A DNA stretch of 61,130 nt from an uncultured Chlamydiae bacterium (GTDB taxonomy: Bacteria > Chlamydiota > Chlamydiia > Chlamydiales > 2-12-FULL-49-11), in contig CALKUQ010000007.1 of the NCBI GenBank assembly GCA_937996705.1, forward strand, positions 1 through 61,130. The letters are read 5' to 3'. Of the stretch, positions 34,527-44,031 are shown in pieces; the first letter of the stretch is position 1; each line of letters begins with the position of its first letter. The notes beneath the pieces were generated by a model that was not told the origin of the DNA, did no database searches, and saw only the letters and a program-made list of their open reading frames with translations. The translations under genes and the position numbers were made by a program.

Positions 34527-36917
34527 TTGGCGAAAAATTTAAAACTCAATATCAAGAATACGCAGCTTGCAGATATTCTTAAAAAGAACAAGATCAAAAA
34601 AGAAGATCAGGAAAAACTGACTGAGCCAAAAAAGGCAGTCACTCCCCCCCCTGCTTCAACTTCAGGATCTCAAGAAAAGAGACTAGGTGTTGCTAGAAGA
34701 GAGCACTCATCTGTAACAGCTCAACCTCCTCAAGAGATTGCTAAACCTGTGACGCCCGCGGAAAAACCAGTAGAGCCAGAGGTTGTTAAAGCGCCTGAAC
34801 CAAAAGCAGCTACACCTGCATCGCAGATCTCGACTCCAGTAAAAGAGGAAAAAATCACCCCTTCCCCTGCAACTTCAACTACAGCACCTACTCCAAAAAC
34901 CGCTGAAGCGCAAGAAGAGGAGAAAAAAGCCCTTGAGAAGAGAAATTTAAAAGATTTAGAAGCAGAGGATTTGCGAACAAAAAAAGCACCTCCTGTCGGT
35001 TTAAAAAAGCAAGCCTTTACAAAAGCTTTTGATGCTAGAGATAAAACGGGACTAAGATCTAATGACGAAGACTCCTGGAGAAGAAAAAAGCCCTCTAAAT
35101 ACAAAGACAGATCTTATCAAGAGCAGCCAGTCCAGAGGCCAAAAGAGTTATCTGTTAAGTTGCCTATTTCTGTAAAAGATTTAGCAGCGATGATGAAGCT
35201 TAAATCTTCAGAAGTGATCCAGAAATTATTTCTTCAGGGGTTAGCAGTTACAATTAATGATTTTCTTGATGACCCGACTACTGTGGAGCTTATAGGTCAC
35301 GATTTTGGATGTGAAATCAAAATCGACACAAAACAAGAAGATAGAATGCAAGTTACTGGAAGGACCATTGACCAAGAAATTGGTGAATCCACACCAGAAC
35401 AACTCAAGACAAGACCCCCTGTGATTACAGTTATGGGTCATGTGGACCACGGAAAGACTAGCATTATTGACTCCTTTAGAAAAAGTAATATTGCAGCAGG
35501 TGAAGCTGGAGCTATCACTCAACACATCGGTGCGTTTCAGGTTAAGACAAGACATGGGAGCTTTACTGTATTAGATACCCCAGGTCATGAAGCTTTTAGC
35601 GCGATTCGTCAAAGGGGAGCTAATGTTACAGATATTGTCCTTTTAGTGATTGCTGGAGATGAGGGAATTATGCCTCAAACCGATGAAGGCATTCAAAAAG
35701 CCAAAGAGGCTAAAGTTCCTATTATTGTCGCAATTAATAAAAAAGACAAACCTGGATTCAATCCCGATAATATCTATAGAGAACTAGCAGATAGAGATCT
35801 CCTTCCTGAAGCTTGGGGCGGAAGTGTTATTACTGTACTGTGCTCGGCAAAAACTGGGGAAGGGATAGATCAACTGGGCGAAATGATTGCAATTCAATCT
35901 GATGTATTAGAGCTTAAAGCAAACCCAGACGTCAGAGCACGTGGAACTGTACTAGAATCAGAGCTACACAGAGGTCTTGGACCTACAGCGACGCTTTTAG
36001 TTCAAAACGGAACTCTAAGAGTAGGAGATGCTATCATATTTGAACATGAATATGGCAGAGTCAAGACAATGCAAGACGAACATGGGAAAAAATTAGAAAG
36101 CGCCCCCCCTTCTACTCCTGTAAGAGTGACAGGTCTATCAGGTGTTCCGTTTGCGGGAAATGATTTTATTACTCTTGCCAATGAAAAAGAGGCAAGAAAT
36201 ATCGCAGAAGAGAGAAAATCTACTTCTAAGCATCACCTTCTGAGACAAAGTAAAGGTAAAAACTTAGAGACACTGTTTGCCCAAAAGGCATCTCAGCAAG
36301 GTCAAAAAGTATTGAACCTTATTTTAAAGGCTGATGTTGGAGGCTCCATTGAGGCGATCAAAACAACATTAATGGCAATCCCTACAGAAAAAGTACGATT
36401 GAACTTTATCACAACAGAAGTGGGTCAAATTTCGGAATCTGATATTGAAAGAGCAGACACTGCATCTGCAATTATTTTGGGATTCCATACAAAAGTGGAA
36501 AGGCACGCAGAAGATCTGATTAAGAAGAAGAAAGTCACTATTTTACTTCATGATGTAATTTATCATCTAGTAGATGAGGTAAAACTAAGAATGCTTGGAC
36601 TTCTTGATAAAGTGAGACTTGAAACTGAAGCGGGTTCTGCGACAGTAATTGCAATATTCAAATCTTCACACTTGGGATTAATCGCCGGTTGTAAAGTAGA
36701 AGAGGGAGTGATCAAAAGATCTTACCATGCAAAGGTTTTCCGCAAAGGAAATCAAATTTGGGAAGGTTCGATCGCATCGCTGAAACGGATTCAGGAAGAT
36801 GTAAAAGAGGTTAAAAAAGGATTTGAGTGCGGAATTTTATTAAACGGCTTTACAGATGTTCAGCAAAATGACGTAATTAAAGCATTTGAAGTAACCTATG
36901 TTGCACAGGAATTATAA
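34527..36917 (+). CDS. infB: Translation initiation factor IF-2
   Basis: 796 aa from a TTG start at 34527, behind AAGGT. N-terminal 270 residues are low-complexity, Lys/Pro/Glu-rich, as usual. G domain: GHVDHGKTS (G1), DTPGHEA (G3), NKKDKPG (G4), SAKTGEG (G5). Domains II-IV follow with the fMet-tRNA-binding C-terminus. GTPase that places initiator tRNA on the ribosome. Confidence 0.97.
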   Translation: MAKNLKLNIKNTQLADILKKNKIKKEDQEKLTEPKKAVTPPPASTSGSQEKRLGVARREHSSVTAQPPQEIAKPVTPAEKPVEPEVVKAPEPKAATPASQISTPVKEEKITPSPATSTTAPTPKTAEAQEEEKKALEKRNLKDLEAEDLRTKKAPPVGLKKQAFTKAFDARDKTGLRSNDEDSWRRKKPSKYKDRSYQEQPVQRPKELSVKLPISVKDLAAMMKLKSSEVIQKLFLQGLAVTINDFLDDPTTVELIGHDFGCEIKIDTKQEDRMQVTGRTIDQEIGESTPEQLKTRPPVITVMGHVDHGKTSIIDSFRKSNIAAGEAGAITQHIGAFQVKTRHGSFTVLDTPGHEAFSAIRQRGANVTDIVLLVIAGDEGIMPQTDEGIQKAKEAKVPIIVAINKKDKPGFNPDNIYRELADRDLLPEAWGGSVITVLCSAKTGEGIDQLGEMIAIQSDVLELKANPDVRARGTVLESELHRGLGPTATLLVQNGTLRVGDAIIFEHEYGRVKTMQDEHGKKLESAPPSTPVRVTGLSGVPFAGNDFITLANEKEARNIAEERKSTSKHHLLRQSKGKNLETLFAQKASQQGQKVLNLILKADVGGSIEAIKTTLMAIPTEKVRLNFITTEVGQISESDIERADTASAIILGFHTKVERHAEDLIKKKKVTILLHDVIYHLVDEVKLRMLGLLDKVRLETEAGSATVIAIFKSSHLGLIAGCKVEEGVIKRSYHAKVFRKGNQIWEGSIASLKRIQEDVKEVKKGFECGILLNGFTDVQQNDVIKAFEVTYVAQEL

Positions 36918-36929
36918 AAAAGGTCATTA

Positions 36930-37298
36930 ATGAAACCAAGACGTATTGAAAAAATTAATTCCCTTTTAAAAGAGGTGCTTTCAGAAGTGCTTCAGCAAGA
37001 TTTAGAGCATCGAAAAATTCCTGAATTAATTACTATCACTGAAGTAGACACAAGCATCGACCTCACTTCGGCTAAGGTTTTCGTTAGTTTAATTGAGCCA
37101 AATCGAGAAAAGAAAGAAAAAACGATAGAAATGTTGCAAAAGATGGCGGGATATATTGCTGTTCTTGCCTCTAAAAAGATTTCTCTTCGCTATTTCCCCG
37201 CTCTTACTTTTAAAATAGATGACTCGGTAGAAAAGTTCATGAAAATCGATAACCTCTTGAAAAAAATTAACACTGAGTCTGAACCGGCCAATGAATAA
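36930..37298 (+). CDS. rbfA: Ribosome-binding factor A
   Basis: 122 aa, KH-like fold typical of RbfA: RRIEKINSLLKEVLSEVL at the start, SAKVFVSL and KISLRYFPALTFKIDDSVE later. Needed for 16S rRNA 5'-end maturation. Lies between infB (12 bp) and truB (8-bp overlap). Confidence 0.95.
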   Translation: MKPRRIEKINSLLKEVLSEVLQQDLEHRKIPELITITEVDTSIDLTSAKVFVSLIEPNREKKEKTIEMLQKMAGYIAVLASKKISLRYFPALTFKIDDSVEKFMKIDNLLKKINTESEPANE

Positions 37299-37965
37299 AG
37301 AGGGTATACTACTTGTTAATAAACCTAAGGATAAAACCTCGTTTTATCTTGTCCATGTCTTACGAAAAATAACAGGCGTTGAAAAAATCGGGCATGCAGG
37401 TACACTTGACCCTCTGGCAACAGGTGTTATGGTCATGCTTATTGGCTCTAAATACACGAGAAAGACTCCCCTTTTGATTAAACATGATAAAGAGTATGAG
37501 ACAATAGTATTATTAGGCTCCTCCTCAGACACTTATGATGCTGACGGCACTATAGCGGAAGTCTCTTCGTATGTTCCTTCACTAGACGAAATTGAAGGGG
37601 CTCTAAAGCAATTCCAAGGTACTATTTCTCAAGTTCCACCGATGTTTTCCGCAAAAAAGCAAAATGGAAAAAAATTATATGAACTTGCCAGGCAAGGTAT
37701 TACTGTAGAAAGACCCCCTGTAAAAGTTACTGTTAGCACAAAAATACTTTCCTACAACTACCCTTATCTTAAACTCTCAATCGCTTGCTCAAGCGGAACC
37801 TACGTTCGATCAATTGCGCATGATCTGGGCGTGGCTCTTAAAACTGGCGCTTTAGTCCAAGAGCTTACAAGAGTTAAATCGGGACCCTTTTGTTTAACTG
37901 AGTGCACCTCTCTAGAAGAAATTAATTCAGAAAACTTCTCTAATTTATTAAAGGCATCTCTCTAA
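37291..37965 (+). CDS. truB: tRNA pseudouridine-55 synthase
   Basis: 224 aa. Catalytic motif GHAGTLDPLATGVMV contains the essential Asp; ACSSGTYVRSIAHDLG is the second signature. The C-terminal PUA domain of longer TruB proteins is absent. Overlaps rbfA by 8 bp, and its stop TAA shares one base with the ychF start (TAATG). In Chlamydia ribF lies between truB and ychF; here it is gone. Confidence 0.95.
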   Translation: MNKEGILLVNKPKDKTSFYLVHVLRKITGVEKIGHAGTLDPLATGVMVMLIGSKYTRKTPLLIKHDKEYETIVLLGSSSDTYDADGTIAEVSSYVPSLDEIEGALKQFQGTISQVPPMFSAKKQNGKKLYELARQGITVERPPVKVTVSTKILSYNYPYLKLSIACSSGTYVRSIAHDLGVALKTGALVQELTRVKSGPFCLTECTSLEEINSENFSNLLKASL

Positions 37966-39059
37966 TGGCTAATTTATCTTGCGGAATCGTAGGTCTTCCG
38001 AATGTTGGAAAATCAACACTCTTTAATGCTCTCACTAAACAAATGATTGCAGCAAGCAACTTCCCCTTTTGCACCATCGACCCCAATGTTGGGGTGGTTG
38101 ATGTACCAGATCCGAGGCTACAAGTACTCGGAGATCTTATTAATAGCCAAAGAATTGTCGCAGCTTCTATCTCCTTTGTTGACATTGCAGGCCTTGTAAA
38201 AGGGGCTTCTCAAGGGCAAGGTCTTGGTAATCAATTTTTGAGCACTATTAGAGAAACCGATTTAATTGTCCACCTTGTAAGATGTTTTGACAATGATGAC
38301 ATCATCCATGTGGAGGGTCGCGTCGATCCTATCAATGACATAGAGGTAATTAATTTAGAACTAATACTTGCAGACCTTGATGTAGCTGAAAAAATTAAAG
38401 TAAAACTTGAAAAGGCTTCAAAAGCTCAAAAGGAAAAATCTCCAGCTCTTGCAGCACTTGAAAAAGCAATTATTCATTTAAATAATAACCTTCCTCTTAG
38501 GTCTCTTGAGCTTACTCCTGAAGAGCGGGAGAGTCTCAAACAATTCACTTTTCTCACCTCTAAACCGATAGTCTACTGCGCAAATGTGAGCGAATCTGAT
38601 CTACCCTCTCTTGAAAATGATTATGTGAAAAAAGTTAGAGAGTATGCTAAACATGAGGGCGCTCCCCTTGTAACTATTTGCGCAAAGCTTGAGGAAGATG
38701 TAGCAGGTTTGACCGCTGCAGAAGAAAAAGAATTTTTAGACAGCTATGGCATTAAAGAAAAGGGGTTAGACACTCTTATCAGGGCCTCTTTTGCACACCT
38801 AGGCCTTATCACCTTCTTCACTGCAGGCGAGAAAGAAGTCAGAGCATGGACCGTCTCCAAAGGGGCTCCAGCTCCAGAAGCGGCAGGTAAAATCCACTCT
38901 GATATCCAAAGAGGCTTTATCCGAGCCGAGGTGATCTCTTATCAAGATTTTGTCACCTTTGGAGGCAGAGCAGGGGCCAAAGAGGCTGGAAAAGCTAGGA
39001 TTGAAGGGAAAACCTACTTAGTTCAAGATGACGACATCATTTTATTCTTTCACAACTAA
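37965..39059 (+). CDS. ychF: Redox-regulated ATPase YchF (OBG-like)
   Basis: 364 aa. G1 GLPNVGKSTLFNAL, G3 DIAGLVKGAS, a coiled-coil insert around residues 125-180, and a C-terminal TGS domain. The YchF family hydrolyses ATP and binds ribosomes. Last gene of the translation block, followed by a 104-bp gap before the type III secretion genes. Confidence 0.97.
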   Translation: MANLSCGIVGLPNVGKSTLFNALTKQMIAASNFPFCTIDPNVGVVDVPDPRLQVLGDLINSQRIVAASISFVDIAGLVKGASQGQGLGNQFLSTIRETDLIVHLVRCFDNDDIIHVEGRVDPINDIEVINLELILADLDVAEKIKVKLEKASKAQKEKSPALAALEKAIIHLNNNLPLRSLELTPEERESLKQFTFLTSKPIVYCANVSESDLPSLENDYVKKVREYAKHEGAPLVTICAKLEEDVAGLTAAEEKEFLDSYGIKEKGLDTLIRASFAHLGLITFFTAGEKEVRAWTVSKGAPAPEAAGKIHSDIQRGFIRAEVISYQDFVTFGGRAGAKEAGKARIEGKTYLVQDDDIILFFHN

Positions 39060-39115
39060 GTCAAAGCATCCCTAATTTTCTGTTTTTTAGAAAAATGCGG
39101 GTTAGTCCTTTTTTC

Positions 39116-39133
39116 TATCACGATTTTGTGATA
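39116..39133. promoter_or_regulatory. Inverted repeat upstream of the type III secretion genes
   Basis: TATCAC (39116-39121) and GTGATA (39128-39133) around a 6-bp centre, 31 bp before sctU. A T-run (ttttttc) and a weak hairpin (about 39073-39105) just upstream may terminate the ychF transcript. The repeat may be an operator for sctU-V-W; a promoter cannot be assigned with confidence. Confidence 0.35.
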
Positions 39134-39163
39134 ACTTTATTATGAAGTGTTTTGAGCTAGGCT

Positions 39164-40246
39164 ATGGCAGAAAAATCAGAGAAAGCTACCCCAAAAAAAA
39201 TTAGAGATGCTAGAAAAAAGGGACAGGTTGCAAAGTCTCAGGACTTTCCCTCTGCATTCACCTTCATTATTTCAATTACGGCAGCCCTATCACTCTCTCT
39301 TCAAATTTATGAATCTCTCGCTAAATTTATGATTACACTTTTTAAAAGTGTGGCCATATCCCCCGATTTTGAAAATCGTATTGGGGGCCTTATGGTTTCT
39401 GCGATTCATGTAATTTTTATCACATCGATCCCTCTTATGGCCTTAGTGGCCGGAGTTGGAGTGTTGGTTAATTTTTTAATTATTGGCCCCCTTTTCTCCT
39501 TAGAGTCCATGAAACCCGATATCAAGAGACTTAATCCCGTAACAAATTTGAAGAACATCTTTAAGGTTAAGACATTTGTAGAGCTTTTAAAATCCGTTTT
39601 AAAAATTACTGGCGCTATCCTTTTGATCTATTCTGTTGTTAATGAAAGCCTCCCAGATATTATTGCTACTTGCGGTCAATCCGTAGTTGTAAGTACAATT
39701 GTTTTCGCTAACTTTCTAAAACAAGTTGTTTTAAGAGTCGGAATTTTTTTTATTGTGATTGCAATTTTTGACCTTGTATTCCAAAAAAAGAATTTCCAAA
39801 AAGAGATGAAAATGGAGAAGTTTGAGGTAAAGCAAGAATATAAGGACTCCGAAGGGGACCCCCACATTAAAGGGAAACGAAGACAAATAGCGCAAGAAAT
39901 TGCTTACCAAGATGGTCCAGGGGCTGCAAAAAGGGCTAGGGCAATTATTACCAATCCCACTCATATTGCCGTTGCAATCGAGTACAATGCAGCAGAAGAG
40001 CCTGCTCCAAAAATTGTGACCATGGGGCTAGACGGCGTAGCTGAGCAAATAATAAAAGTTGCTCTAGATAATAATGTCCCTATTATGCGAAATGTGGATT
40101 TAGCTCACCTACTTTACTACAAGTCTAGTATTGGCGGATTTGTCCCTGAAGAAACTTATGAGGCTATAGCTGAAATACTAAAGTGGGTAGCAAAACTAGA
40201 AGAAGATAAAGCTGAAGAGAGTATATTGGAGATTTTTAAGAAATGA
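39164..40246 (+). CDS. sctU: Type III secretion export-switch protein SctU (CdsU/YscU)
   Basis: 360 aa. Four N-terminal membrane helices (residues about 30-210) and a cytosolic domain with the self-cleavage site NPTH (N264-H267) and AIEYN after it. Cleavage switches substrate class from needle to translocator. The start EKSEKATPKKIRDARKKGQ is the family signature. The order sctU-sctV-sctW-chaperone-malQ is that of Chlamydia. Its stop overlaps the sctV start (ATGA). Confidence 0.97.
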   Translation: MAEKSEKATPKKIRDARKKGQVAKSQDFPSAFTFIISITAALSLSLQIYESLAKFMITLFKSVAISPDFENRIGGLMVSAIHVIFITSIPLMALVAGVGVLVNFLIIGPLFSLESMKPDIKRLNPVTNLKNIFKVKTFVELLKSVLKITGAILLIYSVVNESLPDIIATCGQSVVVSTIVFANFLKQVVLRVGIFFIVIAIFDLVFQKKNFQKEMKMEKFEVKQEYKDSEGDPHIKGKRRQIAQEIAYQDGPGAAKRARAIITNPTHIAVAIEYNAAEEPAPKIVTMGLDGVAEQIIKVALDNNVPIMRNVDLAHLLYYKSSIGGFVPEETYEAIAEILKWVAKLEEDKAEESILEIFKK

Positions 40247-42375
40247 AAACTGCACTGCAACGATTTACAAATCTTCTTAGCAGCTCAAAAATGCTAAACA
40301 CAATTAGCCAATCCAGCGACATTGTCTTAGCTTTTTTTGTAATTATGATCATTATGATGATTGTAATTCCTGTCCCCCCCTCTGTGATTGATGGTTTTAT
40401 TGCGATTAATTTAACTGTTTCTCTGATCCTACTCATGGTAGCGCTCTACATTTCAAAAGCAGTTCACCTCTCAGTTTTTCCTTCTATTCTATTGATTACC
40501 ACACTCTTCAGACTTGGAATAGAAATTTCAGCCACTAAACGAATTCTACTCTATGCTAACGCGGGCGATATCATATATGCATTTGGTAATGTCGTGGTTG
40601 CTGGATCTTTTGTCGTCGGTGGCGTTGTTTTCTTAATCATTACTATTGTTCAGTTTATAGTTGTCACTAAAGGGGCCGAAAGGGTTGCTGAAGTAGCTGC
40701 ACGTTTTACTTTAGATGCAATGCCAGGTAAACAAATGAGCATCGACGCAGATATGCGCTCTGGAATCATCGATTCAACGCAAGCAAGACAGCTTAGACTT
40801 GCTCTCCAAAAAGAGAGTCAACTCTATGGAGCTATGGATGGAGCGATGAAATTCGTAAAAGGGGATGTTATCGCCGGTATCGTAATTGCCGTGATTAACA
40901 TCGTGGGTGGCCTGATTATCGGAATGATGATGCACGGAATGAGTGCTATGCAAGCTGCTAAAACTTTTACACTTCTATCTATTGGTAGCGGCCTTGTATC
41001 CCAGGTCCCCTCACTTTTGATCTCACTCACAGCTGGTATTGTAACAACTAGAGTATCTGGAGATAAAGAGGATGGAAATCTAGGTAGAGATATCTCTCTT
41101 CAAATTCTTGCCCAGCCAAAAGCGATTCTTATTGCCTCAGGAATAACCTTCCTTTTATCTCTTGTTAAATCATTTCCAACCGCCCTTTTTCTCACAATTT
41201 CTGTAGTGCTTGCAGGCCTGGGAATCAACGGGATGTTTAAACAAAGAAAACTCTTGGCTAAAGCTGCGGCAGGTGGAGGCTCAGCTGTCATTGAGACAGG
41301 TTCTGATGGCAGCGCCGTAATTCGTGGCGGTGGAGATGATTATGCCCTCACTTTACCTGTTATTCTTGAAGTTGGCTCTTTTTTAGCCGATCTAATTAAA
41401 AAAGACCGGGAGGGGGGGAAATTTATTGAAGATAAAATTCCAAAGATGCGCTATGCCCTCTACCAAGATTTAGGAGTCCGTTTCCCAGGGGTTCACGTCA
41501 GAACAGATGCTCCTCAACTAGAAGCTGATGATTACTGCATCTATCTCAATGAAGTCCCCTTGACTAGAGGGAGAATTATCAGAGACCACGTTCTAACAAA
41601 TGAAACGGAAGAAAATTTAAGACGGTATAATATCCCTTCGACTCAAACAAAAAATATCATGAGCCAGGCCTCTTTCTGGGTCGATAAAAAATACAAAACC
41701 ATCTTAGAAAAATCTAATATTAAATACTGGGAGCCTCTTGACGTTGTAATTTTGCACCTCTCCTATTTTTACAGACAGTACGCAAGCGAGTTTATTGGAA
41801 TTCAAGAGGTTAGAGGAATTCTTGAGTTTATTGAAAAATCATTCCCCGATCTTGTTAAAGAAGTCACAAGACTTGTTCCCCTCCAAAGATTAACAGAAAT
41901 TTTCAAGCGATTGATCCAAGAACAAGTATCCATAAAGGACTTACGAACTATCTTAGAGTCATTAAGCGAATGGGCTCAAACCGAAAAAGACACGGTTTTA
42001 CTTACTGAATACATAAGATCCTCTCTAAAACGATTTATTAGCTATAAGTACTCAAAAGGGCAAACAGTTCTTCCGGTCTACTTACTCGATGCGGAAATTG
42101 AAGATATTGTTAGAGGCGCAATCAAGCAAACTTCTGCAGGATCGTATCTAGGACTCGATCCAGACTCAGTCCAACTGATTCTTCAATCAATTCGAAACAC
42201 AGTAAAACCTACCCCGCCAGGAGGCATCTCCCCTATTATCATTACAGCTATGGATGTCCGTAGGTTTGTTAGAAAACTCATTGAGGGGGAATTCCCTGAT
42301 TACGCAGTGATCTCATCTCAAGAAGTAGTTCCAGAAATTCGCATTCAACCCCTTGGAAGAATTCAACTTACGTAA
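40243..42375 (+). CDS. sctV: Type III secretion export-gate protein SctV (CdsV/LcrD)
   Basis: 710 aa. Seven to eight N-terminal membrane helices (about 20-330), with the FHIPEP-family segment RFTLDAMPGKQMSIDADMR in the conserved cytoplasmic loop, then a large cytosolic domain that forms the nonameric gate ring. Translationally coupled to sctU by a 4-bp overlap. Confidence 0.97.
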   Translation: MKTALQRFTNLLSSSKMLNTISQSSDIVLAFFVIMIIMMIVIPVPPSVIDGFIAINLTVSLILLMVALYISKAVHLSVFPSILLITTLFRLGIEISATKRILLYANAGDIIYAFGNVVVAGSFVVGGVVFLIITIVQFIVVTKGAERVAEVAARFTLDAMPGKQMSIDADMRSGIIDSTQARQLRLALQKESQLYGAMDGAMKFVKGDVIAGIVIAVINIVGGLIIGMMMHGMSAMQAAKTFTLLSIGSGLVSQVPSLLISLTAGIVTTRVSGDKEDGNLGRDISLQILAQPKAILIASGITFLLSLVKSFPTALFLTISVVLAGLGINGMFKQRKLLAKAAAGGGSAVIETGSDGSAVIRGGGDDYALTLPVILEVGSFLADLIKKDREGGKFIEDKIPKMRYALYQDLGVRFPGVHVRTDAPQLEADDYCIYLNEVPLTRGRIIRDHVLTNETEENLRRYNIPSTQTKNIMSQASFWVDKKYKTILEKSNIKYWEPLDVVILHLSYFYRQYASEFIGIQEVRGILEFIEKSFPDLVKEVTRLVPLQRLTEIFKRLIQEQVSIKDLRTILESLSEWAQTEKDTVLLTEYIRSSLKRFISYKYSKGQTVLPVYLLDAEIEDIVRGAIKQTSAGSYLGLDPDSVQLILQSIRNTVKPTPPGGISPIIITAMDVRRFVRKLIEGEFPDYAVISSQEVVPEIRIQPLGRIQLT

Positions 42376-42387
42376 GGTGTAGATTGT

Positions 42388-43569
42388 ATGTCTCATGAAC
42401 CGATACATAGCGTCAATCCCACCTCCTCCATGGGTTCAAAACAGGCCCAAATCCAAAAAGCTCAAGCACAAGAGAGAATGCAAGGAATTGAAGTTGTGCA
42501 GGTTGAAACAAAAGAATGCGCAGATGAGTGTAGGGATAATTTACTTTTTAACCCCTTTGTCCAACTGAAAAAGGGGGAAGCTCTTGATAATCGAATCAAA
42601 AAGCCAGAGACTAAGAGGACGAGTGAATCTGAGAAAACAGATCCAGAAGAAATTCATATAGAAGGGATTGAAAAATCTGCTGAAGAATTTCAAAATAAAA
42701 ACCCTGAAATGCAAAAAAGAGGACTTTTAGGCCTTAGAAAAGCACTTCTCATGGGGGACACCCCTGAACAAATTTTAGAAAAAATTCTTCTCTCCTACCC
42801 CGATCATTTCCTAGCCGACGAAGCTTTTGAATTTCTCCTTCAACATGCCGACCCAGACTCCCCACTAGGATTAAACATCAGAAAAGCCCGAAATCTTTTA
42901 AACGACCGCTTTGGCAGAGAAGTTAAAGCAGGAAGAAACATCAATGCAGAGGCAAAGGAGTTCGAAAAACAGGGACTTGGAGCCGCAGGAAGCTTGAGAG
43001 ATCTTTATCGAGATATTACCGGAACTCATAGAGAACCTATTGATTTATTTGAAGAACTCTCAGAAGCCTATCCCTTTCCAAAACTAAAATCGATTATCTT
43101 ATTTATGCTTCACTCTCTTGGAAGCGATCTTAAATCTAAAGGACCTTCAATTGCTCCTGGAGAACTCCAAAAACTGTTTACAGAAATCAGAACCATGCAA
43201 GCAATTTATGGAGTCTATTATTTTTTCTATAAGCGGATGAACTTAATTATTAATCAATTCAAACATGAAAATTTAATTTTTCCCGCAAACCTCACCTTTG
43301 CTCACATCGCAAAAACTTTTGTAAAACTAATTGGGGAAAGATACCCCTCCCCTGAAAAAATTTTGAAGCTCGGAGCCCTTTTGGGAGTTTCAGAAGAACT
43401 TTTAGCTCAAGCTATTATTTTTACTCAGTTTAGAGATGCAATGCGAGGCGTCTCTCCAAGACTTTTTAAATCTGAAAAACATAGACAAGATCTTTTAATG
43501 GTTTTAATAGAAACGTTAAGCGAACTAGACGATCTTCTTGAAGAGGATGAAGACAAGGATGAGACTTAA
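42388..43569 (+). CDS. sctW: Type III secretion gatekeeper SctW (CopN/YopN/LcrE family)
   Basis: 393 aa, helical, with a variable charged N-terminus (the secretion and chaperone-binding region, residues about 1-90) and the conserved YopN/TyeA-like core. In Chlamydia CopN is both plug and secreted effector. Identification rests on position (between sctV and the chaperone gene) plus overall character; sequence motifs are weak. It ends directly at the chaperone gene start. Confidence 0.88.
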   Translation: MSHEPIHSVNPTSSMGSKQAQIQKAQAQERMQGIEVVQVETKECADECRDNLLFNPFVQLKKGEALDNRIKKPETKRTSESEKTDPEEIHIEGIEKSAEEFQNKNPEMQKRGLLGLRKALLMGDTPEQILEKILLSYPDHFLADEAFEFLLQHADPDSPLGLNIRKARNLLNDRFGREVKAGRNINAEAKEFEKQGLGAAGSLRDLYRDITGTHREPIDLFEELSEAYPFPKLKSIILFMLHSLGSDLKSKGPSIAPGELQKLFTEIRTMQAIYGVYYFFYKRMNLIINQFKHENLIFPANLTFAHIAKTFVKLIGERYPSPEKILKLGALLGVSEELLAQAIIFTQFRDAMRGVSPRLFKSEKHRQDLLMVLIETLSELDDLLEEDEDKDET

Positions 43570-44031
43570 ATGAAAAATTTTCATGAATTAATTCATGACC
43601 TGGGTGAACTTGTAGGGGCAAATCTAGAGCTTGATGCAAAAGAGGCCTGCACCTTAGAAGTGAATCAAAAATTTAAAGTTCAAATCGAGCTTGACCCCTC
43701 GAAAGAGAAGATTCTTTTTCTCGCGATGGTCTCAGAGCTCCCCCCTGGAAAATTCCGGGAAAATATTTTAAGGGATGGCTTGAAAGCAAATTATACTGCG
43801 GAAGAAAAACAAGGGGTTCTAGCCTACATTGAGCGACAAAATTCCCTCGTATTATTTGACTATCTTCTCGTGGATGGTATCGATAAAGAGATTCTTTTTC
43901 AACGGTTACAGAAATTTATAGAGCGAGCCTTAACTTGGCATACAGCTATTGATAATGGCCACTCTGCCCCCGATTTAGGAGAGATCCCCCCCTCTAAAAA
44001 CACCCAAGGACCTATGTTTGGACTTAGATAG
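43570..44031 (+). CDS. Type III secretion chaperone, CesT/SycE family (Scc1-like)
   Basis: 153 aa, small and acidic, with the CesT-like alpha/beta pattern: LIHDLGELVGANLELD at the start, LFLAMVSELPPGKFRENIL in the middle and an LQKFIERALTW helix. The ATG follows the sctW stop with no gap. In Chlamydia the gene here encodes Scc1, a CopN chaperone, so the partner is probably SctW. The last 14 bp overlap malQ. Confidence 0.85.
   Translation: MKNFHELIHDLGELVGANLELDAKEACTLEVNQKFKVQIELDPSKEKILFLAMVSELPPGKFRENILRDGLKANYTAEEKQGVLAYIERQNSLVLFDYLLVDGIDKEILFQRLQKFIERALTWHTAIDNGHSAPDLGEIPPSKNTQGPMFGLR

Noticed and set aside
34730..35104. 124-codon antisense frame in the infB N-terminus
   Set aside because: Low-complexity Lys/Pro/Glu coding sequence commonly leaves the reverse strand open; no start signal or protein-like composition.
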